The notes below the pieces were generated by a model, which was not told the DNA's origin, did not search any database, and worked only from the letters and a program-made list of their open reading frames with translations. The position numbers were made by a program, and so were the translations under genes. Source: Peteryoungia aggregata LMG 23059 (lineage in GTDB: Bacteria; Pseudomonadota; Alphaproteobacteria; Rhizobiales; Rhizobiaceae). Taken from it: DNA of 64,000 nucleotides. The stretch lies in assembly GCF_030814435.1 (NCBI RefSeq), contig NZ_JAUSUW010000006.1, positions 62,001 to 126,000 of the forward strand, given 5' to 3'. This document shows positions 10,834 through 21,450 of this stretch, piece after piece (positions within the stretch are counted from its first letter, which is position 1; every line of letters starts with the position of its first letter).

Positions 10834-11760
10834 ATGAGTGGCAAGCATGTGGCGGTTTTGATGGGTGGATTGTCCTCCGAGCGGCCTGTCAGCTTGTCCT
10901 CGGGGAATGCCTGCGCGACCGCTCTCGAAGGTGAGGGCTTCAAGGTGACCCGCGTCGATGTCGGTCGTGACATCGGTCGTGTGCTTGAAGACCTCAGGCC
11001 CGACGTCGCCTTCAATGCTCTGCATGGTCCCTTTGGTGAGGACGGCACCATTCAGGGCGTTCTTGAGTATCTCGAAATTCCCTACACGCATTCCGGCGTG
11101 CTCGCTTCGGCGCTCGCGATGGACAAGAAGCAGGCCAAGATTGTGGCGGCTCAGGCGGGAATCCCGGTTGCCGATGCCATGGTCATCAATCGCTTCGACA
11201 TCGGCAATACGCATCCGATGGCGCCTCCCTATGTGGTCAAGCCGGTTCGCGAGGGGTCGAGCTTCGGTGTCGTCATTGTGCGCGAAGATATGGCGCATCC
11301 GCCGCAGATCCTGACATCAAGCGAATGGCGCTACGGCGATGTTGTCATGGTCGAGCGCTATGTCGCCGGTCGCGAGCTGACCTGTGGCGTGATGGATGGC
11401 AAGGTGCTGGGCGTGACAGAGATCGTGCCGCTCGGGCACAGCTTCTACGACTACGACTCCAAGTATGCGGCAGGTGGTTCGCAGCACGTCCTTCCTGCGC
11501 AAATTTCACCGAAAATTTACCAAAAAATACAATCATTGGCGCTGAAGGCACACCAGGCGCTCGGGTGTCGCGGAGTGAGTCGGTCTGACTTCCGCTATGA
11601 CGATCGCTTTTCCGAGGATGGTGATCTGATCTGGCTGGAGCTCAACAATCAGCCGGGCATGACCCCCACCTCGTTGTTGCCGGAAATGGCTGCCCATGCG
11701 GGCTACAGCTTTGGTGAATTCGTACGTTGGATGGTGGAGGACGCTTCTTGTTCTCGTTGA
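10834..11760 (+). CDS. ddl: Ddl, D-alanine-D-alanine ligase
   Basis: ATP-grasp enzyme that joins two D-alanines, supplying the MurF substrate. The 308-residue product (DdlB-type length) begins with [18 protein letters not shown] and has [11 protein letters not shown]. The ATP-grasp motifs [15 protein letters not shown] and [14 protein letters not shown] are present. The ATG at 10834 has GAGG five bases upstream and is preferred to a TTG 42 bp earlier. A 205-bp gap after the GGDEF gene suggests a new promoter, and the 3' end overlaps ftsQ. Confidence 0.95.
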   Translation: MSGKHVAVLMGGLSSERPVSLSSGNACATALEGEGFKVTRVDVGRDIGRVLEDLRPDVAFNALHGPFGEDGTIQGVLEYLEIPYTHSGVLASALAMDKKQAKIVAAQAGIPVADAMVINRFDIGNTHPMAPPYVVKPVREGSSFGVVIVREDMAHPPQILTSSEWRYGDVVMVERYVAGRELTCGVMDGKVLGVTEIVPLGHSFYDYDSKYAAGGSQHVLPAQISPKIYQKIQSLALKAHQALGCRGVSRSDFRYDDRFSEDGDLIWLELNNQPGMTPTSLLPEMAAHAGYSFGEFVRWMVEDASCSR

Positions 11761-12680
11761 GCGGCAACAAATCGGCTGATGGGGTCCGGGGCTATCCGGG
11801 GTCGCCTGTCGTTTCGGCGGAGGCGAAGGTGCTTCCGCGCCCGCTGCGTCGTGTCGTTCGTTTCGTCATCAGCCTGTGTTCTGGTCGAATTGTTTTGCCG
11901 CGCCATCTCGGCAAGGTCAGTCTGGCGGCCTTTTACGGTGTTGTCGGCCTGCATGGTGTCGTCGTTGGTGGGCACGGTCCGGTCGTGGCGCAGGCCGTCA
12001 CTTCGACGGCGGGTTTTGCCGTTGAGGATGTTCGGGTGTCCGGCAATCAGCATACTTCGGAAATCGACATTCTGCAGCTTCTCGGGCTTGACGGTTCGAC
12101 CAGTCTTCTCGGGCTCGATATCGCGGCTGCCCGCGCTGCGCTATCGAAGCTTCCCTGGGTTGAATCGGCCGAAGTTCGCAAGGTCTATCCGTCGACAGTT
12201 GAGGTCGTTCTGCGCGAGCGGCAGGCCTATGCAATCTGGCAACATGGCAGCGACCTTTCGTTGATCGAGCGGTCCGGTTCGGTCATCGCGCCGCTGCGCG
12301 ACAACAAGTTCGCCTCTCTGCCGTTGTTTGTCGGGCGGGATGCCGAGACCGCGGCTGCCTCCATCGATGAAGAATTCTCCAAGTGGCCTGCGATCGCCTC
12401 GCGCGTGAAGGCCTTTGTTCGTGTGGGTGGTCGTCGCTGGGACGTTCATCTCGACAATGGCGTCGTTGTCCGCTTGCCTGAGGAAAACGTCGCTGGCGCC
12501 CTGGCGCTGCTCAATCGCTTTGATGAAGAGCAGCAGGTGCTGTCGCGGGATATCGCGATGGTCGACATGCGTCTTCCAGATCGTGTGGCCGTACGCTTGA
12601 CGCCTGGAGCCCAGGAGCGCCGCCTGGCGGCTCTGGAGGAGCGCCGCAAGGCTCTCAAGAAGCTGGAGCAGAAGATATGA
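11748..12680 (+). CDS. ftsQ: FtsQ, divisome membrane protein
   Basis: Bitopic division protein that links early and late divisome proteins. The predicted 310 residues comprise a cytoplasmic N-terminal stretch, one membrane segment (about 60-82), a POTRA domain beginning [20 protein letters not shown], and the FtsQ beta domain. The start is taken as TTG 11748 with GTGGAGG at 11734-11740. A TTG at 11727 would also be in frame, but it lies ahead of this ribosome binding site. The gene overlaps the ddl end by 13 bp and the ftsA start by 4 bp. The start is less certain than the identity. Confidence 0.93.
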   Translation: MFSLSGNKSADGVRGYPGSPVVSAEAKVLPRPLRRVVRFVISLCSGRIVLPRHLGKVSLAAFYGVVGLHGVVVGGHGPVVAQAVTSTAGFAVEDVRVSGNQHTSEIDILQLLGLDGSTSLLGLDIAAARAALSKLPWVESAEVRKVYPSTVEVVLRERQAYAIWQHGSDLSLIERSGSVIAPLRDNKFASLPLFVGRDAETAAASIDEEFSKWPAIASRVKAFVRVGGRRWDVHLDNGVVVRLPEENVAGALALLNRFDEEQQVLSRDIAMVDMRLPDRVAVRLTPGAQERRLAALEERRKALKKLEQKI

Positions 12681-14008
12681 GTATCTTTAGCGGCTCCTCC
12701 TTTGGTCTTCCGCGCACCAGGCCGCTTTCTTCGAAGCGGGCGCATGTCGTTTCGGTGCTCGATATCGGTTCAACCAAGGTCGTCTGCATCATCGCCCGTC
12801 TCACGCCGCGTCGCGAGTCCGCCGTGCTGCCAGGCCGTACCCACAATGTCGAGGTCATCGGTCTTGGTCACCAGCGTTCGCATGGGATCAAGTCCGGCGT
12901 GATTGCCGATCTCGATGCCGTCGAAAACGTCGTGCGTCTTGCCGTCGATGCGGCAGAACGCATGGCTGGCCTTACCGTCGAAAGCCTGATCGTCAACGTC
13001 TCTGCCGGCCGCATCGGTTCCGACGTCTATACCGCTTCCATCGATCTCGGTGGCCAGGAAGTTGAATCCGGTGATCTGCGCAAGGTCCTGATCGCGGCTG
13101 GTCATCAGTCCCAGGGCAACGACAGGGCGGTGCTGCATTCTCTGCCCACGGGCTTTTCACTTGACGGAGAGCGGGGAATCCGTGATCCCCTTGGAATGTA
13201 TGGCGACGTTCTCGGCGTCGACATGCATGTGGTCACGGCCGAACGTGCAGCGCTTCGCAATCTGGAGCTCTGCATCAACAGGGCCCACCTGACCGTCGAG
13301 GGTGTGGTTGCCACGCCTTACGCCAGTGGCCTTGCTGCCCTGGTCGATGACGAGGTGGAACTCGGTTGCGCGGCGATCGACATGGGCGGTGGCATGACCA
13401 CCATCTCTGTCTTCGCGGAAGGCAAGCTGATCCATACGGACGCCATCGGGATCGGCGGTCACCATGTGACGACCGATCTGGCGCGCGGGCTTTCTACCCG
13501 TATCGAGGATGCAGAACGTCTGAAGGTCGTTCACGGTTCGGCTGTCGCCAATGGCGCTGACGATCGCGAACTCGTGTCGGTTCCGCCGATCGGCGAGGAC
13601 GACCGTGATCAGCCGACGCAGGTTCCCAAGGCGCTGCTGACCCGGATCATCAGCGCGCGGATCGAGGAAACCCTCGAAATGCTGCGCGACCGGATCCAGA
13701 AGTCTGGCTTTTCGCCTGTCGTCGGCAAGCGCGTGGTTCTGACGGGTGGTGCGTGCCAGCTGACCGGCATGCCGGAGGCGGCGCGCCGCATTCTGGCCCG
13801 GAACGTGCGTATCGGTCGTCCGATGGGGGTGTCGGGTCTTCCGGCTGCGGCCAAGGGACCGGCCTTTTCGACGGCCGTCGGCCTGACGATCTATCCGCAG
13901 ATGGCGGATCAGGAAACACATGCCGGGCAGGGCGGTTTGTTCTCGCCCTTCGGCAACGGAAACAGCCGCTTCGCCCGCATGGGCCAATGGCTGAAAGAGA
14001 GTTTTTGA
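12677..14008 (+). CDS. ftsA: FtsA, actin-like divisome protein
   Basis: Actin/Hsp70-fold ATPase that tethers FtsZ to the inner membrane and recruits the divisome. The 443-residue protein contains the phosphate-1 motif VLDIGSTKVVCII, the 1C domain region, the phosphate-2 motif AIDMGGGMTTISVF and the adenosine motif VVLTGGACQL. The C-terminus RMGQWLKESF resembles the amphipathic membrane-targeting helix of FtsA. It overlaps ftsQ by 4 bp and precedes ftsZ by 96 bp. Confidence 0.97.
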   Translation: MSIFSGSSFGLPRTRPLSSKRAHVVSVLDIGSTKVVCIIARLTPRRESAVLPGRTHNVEVIGLGHQRSHGIKSGVIADLDAVENVVRLAVDAAERMAGLTVESLIVNVSAGRIGSDVYTASIDLGGQEVESGDLRKVLIAAGHQSQGNDRAVLHSLPTGFSLDGERGIRDPLGMYGDVLGVDMHVVTAERAALRNLELCINRAHLTVEGVVATPYASGLAALVDDEVELGCAAIDMGGGMTTISVFAEGKLIHTDAIGIGGHHVTTDLARGLSTRIEDAERLKVVHGSAVANGADDRELVSVPPIGEDDRDQPTQVPKALLTRIISARIEETLEMLRDRIQKSGFSPVVGKRVVLTGGACQLTGMPEAARRILARNVRIGRPMGVSGLPAAAKGPAFSTAVGLTIYPQMADQETHAGQGGLFSPFGNGNSRFARMGQWLKESF

Positions 14009-14104
14009 GTTCACCCGGCCGGACACAAGGTTCGGCCAAGGGAAATCTGTTGAAATGACATGGCCGGCTTGGCGATGCGGCCGGAAAAAGAAGGAACGGG
14101 TACC

Positions 14105-15850
14105 ATGACCATCAAGCTGCAGAAGCCAGATATCACTGAGCTGAAGCCACGCATCACCGTCTTCGGTGTCGGTGGCGGTGGCGGCAATGCCGTCAACAAC
14201 ATGATCACCGCTGGTCTGCAGGGCGTCGATTTCGTCGTCGCCAACACGGATGCCCAGGCGCTGACCATGACCAAGGCCGAGCGCATCATCCAGCTCGGCG
14301 TCAATGTCACCGAAGGCCTCGGCGCCGGCTCGCAGCCGGAAGTCGGTCGTGCCGCCGCTGAAGAGTGCATCGACGAGATCATCGACCATCTCAACGGGAC
14401 CCACATGTGCTTCGTTACCGCCGGCATGGGCGGTGGCACTGGTACCGGTGCTGCTCCTGTCGTCGCTCAGGCCGCTCGCAACAAGGGTATCCTGACCGTC
14501 GGCGTCGTCACCAAGCCGTTCCACTTCGAAGGCGCGCGTCGCATGCGTCTCGCTGAATCCGGCATCGAGGAACTGCAAAAGTCGGTCGATACGCTGATCG
14601 TCATCCCGAACCAGAATCTCTTCCGCATTGCCAATGACCGGACCACTTTCGCCGACGCTTTCGCGATGGCTGACCAGGTGCTGTATTCGGGTGTCGCCTG
14701 CATCACCGACCTGATGGTCAAGGAAGGCCTGATCAACCTCGACTTCGCGGACGTTCGCTCCGTGATGCGCGAAATGGGCCGTGCGATGATGGGCACAGGC
14801 GAGGCATCCGGTGATGGCCGCGCGATGCAGGCTGCAGAAGCCGCGATCGCCAACCCGCTGCTCGACGAGACCTCGATGAAAGGCGCCCAGGGCCTGCTGA
14901 TCTCGATCACCGGTGGTCGTGATCTTACGCTGTTCGAAGTCGACGAAGCCGCGACCCGCATCCGCGAGGAAGTCGATCCGGACGCCAACATCATCCTTGG
15001 TGCTACCTTCGACGAAGCGCTCGAAGGCATCATCCGCGTGTCGGTTGTCGCCACCGGCATCGACCGTGCCGCTCTCGCCTCGAAGGGCTTCGAAGCGGCT
15101 CCCCTGGCAAAGCCCGCTATGCGTTCCTCCGCGGCCGTTGCTCCGGCACCGGCCGCATATCAGCCTGCAATGACGCAGGCCCCCAAGCCGACCATGGATC
15201 CGGTCGCAGACACCATTCGTTCGGCTGAAGCAGCCATGGAACGCGAACTCGAGATCGCCGTTGCCCGCCAGCCGCTGAGCCAGCCGCAGGCTGCTCCGCA
15301 GCAGGATTTCCGCCCGGCAAGCCGTTTGTTCGCCTCGCCGGCTCCGGAAACAATTCCCGCTCCGCAGATGATGCAGCCGGTTGCTCCGGCCCCGGTCATG
15401 AGCCAGCCTGCTCCGGTCATGCAGCAGCCCGCTCCCGTCATGCAGGCGCCCATTGCGCCGGCACCTGTCGCAGCTGAACCCCGCATGGCCGCTGAACCGG
15501 TCCGCATGCCGAAGGTCGAGGACTTCCCGCCGGTGCTGCGCGCGGAAATCGACCACCGCGCCCAGCCTGCAGCTCCGGCTGTCCAGGACGAGCGTGGCCC
15601 GATGGGTCTCCTGAAGCGCATCACCAACTCGCTCGGTCGTCAGGCTGAAGACGAACAGGTGATGGGTGACATGACCGGTTCCGCACCGGCTGCCGCCTCG
15701 CAGCAGCGCCGTCCGCTGTCTGCTGAAGCCAGCCTCTACGCTCCGCGTCGCGGCCAGCTCGACGACCATGGTCGCGCAACGCCGGCACGGGCAACGAGCG
15801 AGGATGACCAGCTTGAGATCCCGGCTTTCCTTCGTCGCCAGACGAGCTGA
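14105..15850 (+). CDS. ftsZ: FtsZ, tubulin-like division GTPase with long linker
   Basis: Forms the cytokinetic Z ring. The GTPase core has [13 protein letters not shown] and the tubulin signature GGGTGTG (about 109-115), with the T7 loop region following. The core ends near residue 320. It is followed by a 230-250 residue Pro/Ala/Gln/Met-rich linker, then the conserved tail [10 protein letters not shown] that binds FtsA and other partners. At 581 residues it is much longer than E. coli FtsZ but typical of the main rhizobial FtsZ. The ATG at 14105 follows AAGGA at 14091-14095; an in-frame GTG/ATG start 45 bp upstream is less likely. A strong terminator follows. Confidence 0.97.
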   Translation: MTIKLQKPDITELKPRITVFGVGGGGGNAVNNMITAGLQGVDFVVANTDAQALTMTKAERIIQLGVNVTEGLGAGSQPEVGRAAAEECIDEIIDHLNGTHMCFVTAGMGGGTGTGAAPVVAQAARNKGILTVGVVTKPFHFEGARRMRLAESGIEELQKSVDTLIVIPNQNLFRIANDRTTFADAFAMADQVLYSGVACITDLMVKEGLINLDFADVRSVMREMGRAMMGTGEASGDGRAMQAAEAAIANPLLDETSMKGAQGLLISITGGRDLTLFEVDEAATRIREEVDPDANIILGATFDEALEGIIRVSVVATGIDRAALASKGFEAAPLAKPAMRSSAAVAPAPAAYQPAMTQAPKPTMDPVADTIRSAEAAMERELEIAVARQPLSQPQAAPQQDFRPASRLFASPAPETIPAPQMMQPVAPAPVMSQPAPVMQQPAPVMQAPIAPAPVAAEPRMAAEPVRMPKVEDFPPVLRAEIDHRAQPAAPAVQDERGPMGLLKRITNSLGRQAEDEQVMGDMTGSAPAAASQQRRPLSAEASLYAPRRGQLDDHGRATPARATSEDDQLEIPAFLRRQTS

Positions 15851-15872
15851 GCGCAGGAACCGACTCACTGTG

Positions 15873-15900
15873 AAAACCCGGATCGAAGGATCCGGGTTTT
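15873..15900 (+). terminator. Intrinsic terminator after ftsZ
   Basis: Perfect 12-bp inverted repeat (15873-15884 and 15889-15900) with a GAAG loop. The left arm starts AAAACCCGG and the right arm ends in TTTT, followed by CTGCTTTTG. It begins 23 bases after the ftsZ stop and is symmetrical enough to act in both directions. Confidence 0.9.
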
Positions 15901-16111
15901 CTGCTTTTGACGGATTGTTTCGCAGTCAGTTTTTCTTGATGTTATTCAATGGTCTGGCTTCGTTACAAAGCGAAAGAATCAGTGATTTGGCTAGAATGGG
16001 CTCCGCACGTATGTATGGAACCGGAACAGGGCTTTCAGGCCTTTCACAGCAGATTTGCGACGGTTACTCTTCGATCCACCGCACCGTCGCCGCAGTTCAA
16101 GGCTACTCGGA

Positions 16112-17068
16112 ATGGCAATTGCTTTGCTCGGATTTCAGACCACGATCGCAGCGCCGCTCACGCTGACGGGCATCGGGGTCCATTCCGGTCGAGAGGTGTC
16201 AATCACCTTCCAGCCGGCAGAGGCCGGGACGGGCGTCTTGTTCCTCCGTCAGCATGACGACGGCTCCACCAGCGAATATCGCGCGGTGTCCGCGCATGTG
16301 GGCAATACCGATCTGTGCACCGTGCTTGGTACCAATCCGGCGCGGTCGATCGCGACGATCGAACATGTCATGGCCGCCATTTATGCGCTGGGCCTCGACA
16401 ATCTGATTGTCGAAGTCGACGGTGCGGAAATGCCGATCATGGACGGCAGCTCCGAAGTGTTCATCGATGCCATCGAGCAGGTGGGTATCACCAATCTTGG
16501 CGTCAAGCGCCGCTACATTCGCGTCATCAAGCCGGTTCGCATCGAATCGGGTGCATCCTGGTCTGAATTCCTCCCCTATGACGGCACGCGCTTCGAGGTC
16601 GAAATCGACTTCGACAGCCAGTTGATCGGGCGGCAGAAGTGGGAAGGGGACCTCACGGCTGAGACCTTCAAGAACGAACTGTCGCGCGCACGCACGTTCG
16701 GCTTCATGCGCGACGTGGAGCGTCTGTGGGCTGCCGGCTTCGCCCTTGGCTCCTCGCTTGAAAATTCCGTCGTGATCTCCGACGACGATACGGTCATCAA
16801 TGTCGAAGGCCTGCGCTACGAGAAGGACGAATTCGTCCGCCACAAGACGCTCGACGCCGTGGGCGATCTTGCGCTTGCCGGAGCACAGTTCATCGGTTGC
16901 TACCGTTCCTATCGTGGTGGTCACAAGATGAACGCCAATGCGCTGAAGGCGCTTCTGAGCGATCCGACGGCTTATGAGGTCGTGGAGGCGCCTAGCCGGA
17001 GCCATCAGGTTCGTGCGCGGGAGTTCGTTCCCGTCCAGGTTTCGGAGTTCGCTCCCTGGTCGGCTTGA
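16112..17068 (+). CDS. lpxC: LpxC, UDP-3-O-acyl-GlcNAc deacetylase
   Basis: Zinc hydrolase for the committed step of lipid A synthesis. The 318-residue product shows GIGVHSG near the N-terminus, the zinc ligand His85 in IEHVMAAI, and His244/Asp248 in RHKTLDAVGD. The C-terminal GGHKMN contributes the catalytic His271. The ATG at 16112 gives the family's usual N-terminus MAIALLGFQTTI, with AAGG nine bases upstream. The 261-bp gap after ftsZ (terminator plus AT-richer DNA) implies a separate promoter, which I could not place confidently. Confidence 0.97.
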   Translation: MAIALLGFQTTIAAPLTLTGIGVHSGREVSITFQPAEAGTGVLFLRQHDDGSTSEYRAVSAHVGNTDLCTVLGTNPARSIATIEHVMAAIYALGLDNLIVEVDGAEMPIMDGSSEVFIDAIEQVGITNLGVKRRYIRVIKPVRIESGASWSEFLPYDGTRFEVEIDFDSQLIGRQKWEGDLTAETFKNELSRARTFGFMRDVERLWAAGFALGSSLENSVVISDDDTVINVEGLRYEKDEFVRHKTLDAVGDLALAGAQFIGCYRSYRGGHKMNANALKALLSDPTAYEVVEAPSRSHQVRAREFVPVQVSEFAPWSA

Positions 17069-17094
17069 CTGCCGAGTGGAGCATGTCCAGTTGG

Positions 17095-17127
17095 AACGCC
17101 GGCATCCGTGTGAGGGCCGGCGTTTTT
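17095..17127 (+). terminator. Intrinsic terminator after lpxC
   Basis: A 9-bp perfect stem (AACGCCGGC at 17095-17103 with GCCGGCGTT at 17116-17124) and a 12-base loop, running into TTTTT at 17123-17127. It lies 27 bp after the lpxC stop. Confidence 0.88.
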
Positions 17128-17175
17128 CGTTTGATCGGGGCATCGGGGCGGGGAGTGGTACTTTCTGGGCGCCTC

Positions 17176-17232
17176 GCCACAAAAATGCGTTAAAGTCACA
17201 TCACTGCGTTGCCCTAGTGCCGCTTTTGTGGC
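17176..17232 (+). repeat. Inverted repeat in the bamD upstream region
   Basis: GCCACAAAA (17176-17184) and its exact complement TTTTGTGGC (17224-17232) flank 39 bases. The repeat ends 58 bp before the bamD ATG, so the enclosed segment is a likely place for promoter or operator elements. Function unknown. Confidence 0.5.
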
Positions 17233-17290
17233 TAGAAACGCCAGTTGAAGGCGACGGTTTTCAAGCGGCGCTGCAATCGGGATCTTTCGA

Positions 17291-18157
17291 ATGAATCATG
17301 TGGGATCGGTCGTTGTGAAGAAAGCCGCGCGTATTGCAGGCCTGTGCGTGATGATGTCTGTGGGCGTCGTGCTTGCCGGGTGCCAGTCGGATCCGGATAT
17401 CGACATCAGCAAGCTCGCTGCCGAGACTGAGCCGCCGGAAGTGCTCTACAATCAGGGCCTCGCCAATATCAAGGCAGGCAATATGAGCGAAGCGTCCCGC
17501 AAGTTCGATGCGGTCGATGCACAGAACCCGTTCTCCGAGTGGTCGCGCAAGGCGCTCGTGATGAGCACCTTCACCAAGTATCGTCTGGGCCGATACGCCG
17601 ATGCGATCTCTACCGGCAACCGTTACATGAGCCTCTATCCGAAGTCGGAGGATGCGGCTTACGCTCAGTATCTCGTGGGCCTTTCGCACTGGAAGCAGAT
17701 TTCCAACGTCACACAGGACCAGCGCAATTCGGTCAAGACGATCGAAGCCATGCAGCGCGTGGTCAACGAATTCCCCGATTCGGAATATGTTGATGATGCG
17801 CAGGCGAAGATCCGCTTCGCCCGTGACCAGTTGGCCGGCAAGGAAATGCAGGTCGGCCGCTATTACCTGGAACGCAAGGAATACCTCGCTGCGATCTCGC
17901 GTTTCCGCGTCGTCGTGGAGCAGTATCCGAACACCAACCAGATCGAGGAAGCGCTGGCACGCCTCGTTGAGTCGTATTTCGCGATGGGCGTCGTCTCGGA
18001 AGCCCAGGCGGCTGCGGCCGTGCTCGGGCATAACTATCCCGACAGCCAGTGGTATTCCGACTCCTACAAACTGCTGCAGCGTGGCGGTCTTGAGCCGCGC
18101 GAGAATGCCGGTTCGTGGATCACGCGTGCCGGTCGCAGACTGCTGATCGGGACCTGA
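17291..18157 (+). CDS. bamD: BamD (ComL), outer membrane assembly lipoprotein
   Basis: Component of the BAM complex that folds beta-barrel proteins into the outer membrane. The 288-residue product has a signal sequence with lipobox VVLAGC (Cys31 to be lipidated). It is followed by tetratricopeptide-like repeats, for example [20 protein letters not shown] and [15 protein letters not shown]. Length and repeat content fit BamD. recN begins 33 bp downstream on the same strand and probably shares the transcript. A flanking inverted repeat lies upstream. Confidence 0.94.
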   Translation: MNHVGSVVVKKAARIAGLCVMMSVGVVLAGCQSDPDIDISKLAAETEPPEVLYNQGLANIKAGNMSEASRKFDAVDAQNPFSEWSRKALVMSTFTKYRLGRYADAISTGNRYMSLYPKSEDAAYAQYLVGLSHWKQISNVTQDQRNSVKTIEAMQRVVNEFPDSEYVDDAQAKIRFARDQLAGKEMQVGRYYLERKEYLAAISRFRVVVEQYPNTNQIEEALARLVESYFAMGVVSEAQAAAAVLGHNYPDSQWYSDSYKLLQRGGLEPRENAGSWITRAGRRLLIGT

Positions 18158-18190
18158 TGGTCCCTCGTCACGAAGTGAGATCCTGAGCTC

Positions 18191-19864
18191 ATGCTTGTCC
18201 AGCTGTCGATCCGCGATATCGTTCTGATCGAGCGGCTGGATCTTGCCTTCGAGACGGGCCTTTCCGTGCTCACGGGCGAAACGGGCGCTGGCAAATCCAT
18301 CCTGCTCGACAGTCTGTCGCTCGCCCTCGGTGGTCGAGGTGACGGTTCGCTCGTGCGTCATGGCGAAGACAAGGGGCAGGTGACGGCGGTCTTTGACGTC
18401 GGCACCAGTCATCCCGCCCGGACGCTTCTGAAGGGCAATGGCGTCGATGATGACGGTGATCTCATCTTCCGCCGCATCCAGTCTGCCGATGGCCGCACCC
18501 GCGCCTATATCAACGACCAGCCGGTGAGCGTGCAGCTGATGCGGCAGGTCGGGCAATTGCTCGTCGAGATCCATGGCCAGCACGACGATCGGGCGCTGAT
18601 CGATACCGACGCCCATCGCATGCTGCTCGATGCCTTTGCGGGTCTTACCGACGAGGCCGTCGCGCTTGGCGAAAGCTATCGTCGATGGCGGGATGCGGAG
18701 CGGGCTTTCAAGACGCACAAGGCCAAGGTCGAGGCTGCGGCGCGCGAGGCGGACTATCTGCGTGCCTCGGTCGAGGAACTGGAGGCGCTTTCTCCGCTCG
18801 ACGGCGAGGAGGACGAACTTGCCGAGCGTCGCTCGCGCATGCAGAAGTCCGAGCGCATTGCGGGTGATATCGCAGAAGCGTCCGAATTCCTGAACGGCAA
18901 CGCCTCGCCGGTGCCCCATATCGCGTCATTGATGCGCCGGCTGGAGCGCAAGAGCCATGAGGCTCCGGGGCTTCTGGAAGAGACCGTGCAGCTTCTGGGC
19001 TCGGCTCTGGACACGCTGTCTGCCGCACAGATGGAAGTGGAGGCGGCGCTTCGCCGCACCGAATTCGATCCGCACGAACTGGAGCGTGTCGAGGAGCGGT
19101 TGTTCGCTCTCAGGGCCGCCGCGCGCAAATACTCTGTGGCCGTTGTCGACCTGCCGGCTCTCGCGGAGAAGATGGTTGCCGACCTTGCCGATCTCGATGC
19201 CGGCGAGGAGCGTCTTGGCCAGCTCGAAGCGGCCGTCAGCGAGACGAAGGCGCATTACGATCATCTGGCGCTGCAGCTGTCTGAAAAGCGGCGCAACGCT
19301 GCCCAGGCGCTGGCGGATGCCGTCATGCAGGAGCTGCCGGCCCTGAAGCTGGAGCGGGCACGCTTCATGGTGGACGTGGCTGCCAATCCCGAGAATGCGA
19401 CCGCCGATGGTATCGATACTGTGGAATTCCACGTTCAGACCAATCCCGGCACCAGGCCGGGGCCGATCATGAAGGTCGCCTCGGGTGGTGAGCTGTCCCG
19501 TTTCCTGCTGGCACTCAAGGTGGCGCTTGCCGACCGGGGATCGGCGCCGACGCTCGTCTTCGACGAGATCGATACAGGCGTGGGCGGGGCTGTCGCCGAT
19601 GCGATCGGGCAGCGCCTGAAGCGGCTGGCGGCGAAAGTCCAGGTGCTGTCGGTCACCCATGCACCGCAGGTCGCCGCACGGGCCTCGACGCATTTCCTGA
19701 TTTCCAAGGGCCCCACGGGCGATGCCGGCGACAAGATCGCAACGCGGGTTGCGATCATGGAGCCGGAGCATCGGAAGGAAGAGATCGCGCGCATGCTGGC
19801 CGGTGCCTCGGTCACCGACGAGGCGCGTGCGGCTGCCGCAAAACTGCTGACAGCCGGCGAGTGA
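18191..19864 (+). CDS. recN: RecN, SMC-like DNA repair protein
   Basis: SMC-family ATPase acting in recombinational repair of double-strand breaks. The 557-residue protein has the Walker A motif GETGAGKS (29-36), the EIHGQHDDR region, long coiled-coil stretches in the middle, and the C-terminal signature SGGELSRFLLALK with Walker B TLVFDEIDTGVGG. The ATG at 18191 is in a short gap after bamD. I looked for a rhizobial LexA box (GAAC-N7-GAAC) just upstream and did not see one. Confidence 0.97.
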   Translation: MLVQLSIRDIVLIERLDLAFETGLSVLTGETGAGKSILLDSLSLALGGRGDGSLVRHGEDKGQVTAVFDVGTSHPARTLLKGNGVDDDGDLIFRRIQSADGRTRAYINDQPVSVQLMRQVGQLLVEIHGQHDDRALIDTDAHRMLLDAFAGLTDEAVALGESYRRWRDAERAFKTHKAKVEAAAREADYLRASVEELEALSPLDGEEDELAERRSRMQKSERIAGDIAEASEFLNGNASPVPHIASLMRRLERKSHEAPGLLEETVQLLGSALDTLSAAQMEVEAALRRTEFDPHELERVEERLFALRAAARKYSVAVVDLPALAEKMVADLADLDAGEERLGQLEAAVSETKAHYDHLALQLSEKRRNAAQALADAVMQELPALKLERARFMVDVAANPENATADGIDTVEFHVQTNPGTRPGPIMKVASGGELSRFLLALKVALADRGSAPTLVFDEIDTGVGGAVADAIGQRLKRLAAKVQVLSVTHAPQVAARASTHFLISKGPTGDAGDKIATRVAIMEPEHRKEEIARMLAGASVTDEARAAAAKLLTAGE

Positions 19865-19922
19865 ACCTCTTGCCCCCGGCAGACGTTGCCTTCCAACCTG
19901 AAACCTGTTTCGTTGCGGCGTC

Positions 19923-21371
19923 ATGTTGGAGCTGATCCAGATCTATTGGGCCGAGACCCTCGCCGTGCTCTCCGTGGTTTTCGGCACGGTGGCGGCAACC
20001 CATGCTGCGATGACCAAGCGGGAGGTTCGTTCTGCGCTCGGCTGGGTCGGGGTGATCATCCTCTCGCCTCTGGTCGGGGCAATGATCTATGCGGTGGCCG
20101 GGATCAACCGGATCCGGCGGGCAACTCTCATTTCCAGGCGGGCGCTCGAGCTCGACGACATCTGGCGCAGCCTGTCGCTGTTTGCGGTCAGCCGTGAAAA
20201 CGTTGCCGCGCAGTTCGGCAGCCGTTTTGGCCAGATGAAGCTGCTCGGGGACAAGGTCACGCGGCATCCATTGTCGTCCGGCAATCGAATCACGATGCTG
20301 ACCACCGGCGAGGAGACCTTCGATGCGATGTGCCAGGCGATCGATGCGGCCGAGTACAGCATCATCCTTGAGACCTACATCTTCGATCGCGACACTGTCG
20401 GTCTGAGGATCGCCGAGTGCCTGATCGCCGCACACAGGCGCGGCGTCGCCGTGCGGGTGATCGTGGACGCGGTTGGCGCGCGCTATAGCGTGCCAAGCAT
20501 CATCGGGCGGCTGGAAGAGGGTGGTGTCCCTGTTGCTGTCTTCAACGGCCAGGTCATCATGGGGTTGAGGCTGCCTTATGCCAATCTGCGCACACACCGG
20601 AAGATCCTTGTGGTCGACGGGACCGTTGCCTTTGTCGGCGGCATGAACATTCGTGCCGGGTTCATTGGCCCGGACGCCGCCCGCGACACGCATTTTCGAG
20701 TGACCGGGCCCGTGGTGGCTGACATCCTGGCTGTGGCTGCGGAAGACTGGCATTTCGAGAGAGACGAGGTTCTTCTGGGCCCCGAATGGCGCGTTCGGCT
20801 GGACGAAGCGGTTCCGGGGGCGGGGACGTCGATCCGCGCCGTGGTCTCCGGGCCGGATACGCATGTGGAGACGAATCACAAGCTTCTGCTTGGCGCGTTT
20901 TCCGTTGCGGAGCGCTCGATCCGGATCGTCTCGCCCTATTTCCTGCCGGATACCACTTTCATTGCGGCCCTCAACACGGCGGCACGGCGTGGCGTGCAGG
21001 TGGATGTGATCGTGCCATCGCAGAACAATCTGGCGATCGTGGCGCGGGCGATGATGGGACAGTTCGACCAGATTCTGCGGGAGGGCTGCCACGTCCATTT
21101 GTCGACCGGTCCCTTCGATCATTCCAAACTGATGGTCATCGATCGCCAGTGGTGCTTCATCGGATCGTCCAATCTCGATTCGCGTTCGCTGCGACTGAAT
21201 TTCGAAATCGACCTTGAAGTCTATGACCGGGACCTGGCCGAGCAGATTGAGGACAAGATTGATGCCACACTCTCTTCGGCCCAGGCGTTGACGCTTCACG
21301 ATCTCAAATCGCGCTCCCTGCCGAACCGGCTCGTCGACCGCTTGTTCTGGCTCGGCTCGCCCTATCTTTGA
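19923..21371 (+). CDS. cls: Cardiolipin synthase, phospholipase D superfamily
   Basis: Predicted inner-membrane enzyme condensing phosphatidylglycerol into cardiolipin. The 482 residues comprise two N-terminal membrane segments (about 5-25 and 40-60), then two PLD domains. The HKD motifs are complete: His225/Lys227/Asp232 in HRKILVVDG and His400/Lys402/Asp407 in HSKLMVIDRQ. This matches ClsA-like architecture; substrate specificity cannot be read from sequence alone. It starts 58 bp after recN, and a nuclease-fold gene follows after 79 bp, so the two may form a unit inserted between recN and ligA. Confidence 0.88.
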   Translation: MLELIQIYWAETLAVLSVVFGTVAATHAAMTKREVRSALGWVGVIILSPLVGAMIYAVAGINRIRRATLISRRALELDDIWRSLSLFAVSRENVAAQFGSRFGQMKLLGDKVTRHPLSSGNRITMLTTGEETFDAMCQAIDAAEYSIILETYIFDRDTVGLRIAECLIAAHRRGVAVRVIVDAVGARYSVPSIIGRLEEGGVPVAVFNGQVIMGLRLPYANLRTHRKILVVDGTVAFVGGMNIRAGFIGPDAARDTHFRVTGPVVADILAVAAEDWHFERDEVLLGPEWRVRLDEAVPGAGTSIRAVVSGPDTHVETNHKLLLGAFSVAERSIRIVSPYFLPDTTFIAALNTAARRGVQVDVIVPSQNNLAIVARAMMGQFDQILREGCHVHLSTGPFDHSKLMVIDRQWCFIGSSNLDSRSLRLNFEIDLEVYDRDLAEQIEDKIDATLSSAQALTLHDLKSRSLPNRLVDRLFWLGSPYL

Positions 21372-21450
21372 CCAAGGCGTGCCCGTCGCGGCGGGGTGCG
21401 CATGACCCGACTGGCCTGCGGCCGAAAAGAAGACGGATGCTACTGGCGTG

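Noticed and set aside
13157..15868. 903-codon open frame antisense to ftsA and ftsZ
   Set aside because: High-GC antisense artefact; the + strand carries unmistakable FtsA and FtsZ motifs and the antisense peptide is low-complexity His/Arg-rich.
18158..18190. LexA box ahead of recN
   Set aside because: No GAAC-N7-GAAC or GTTC-N7-GTTC found near the start.
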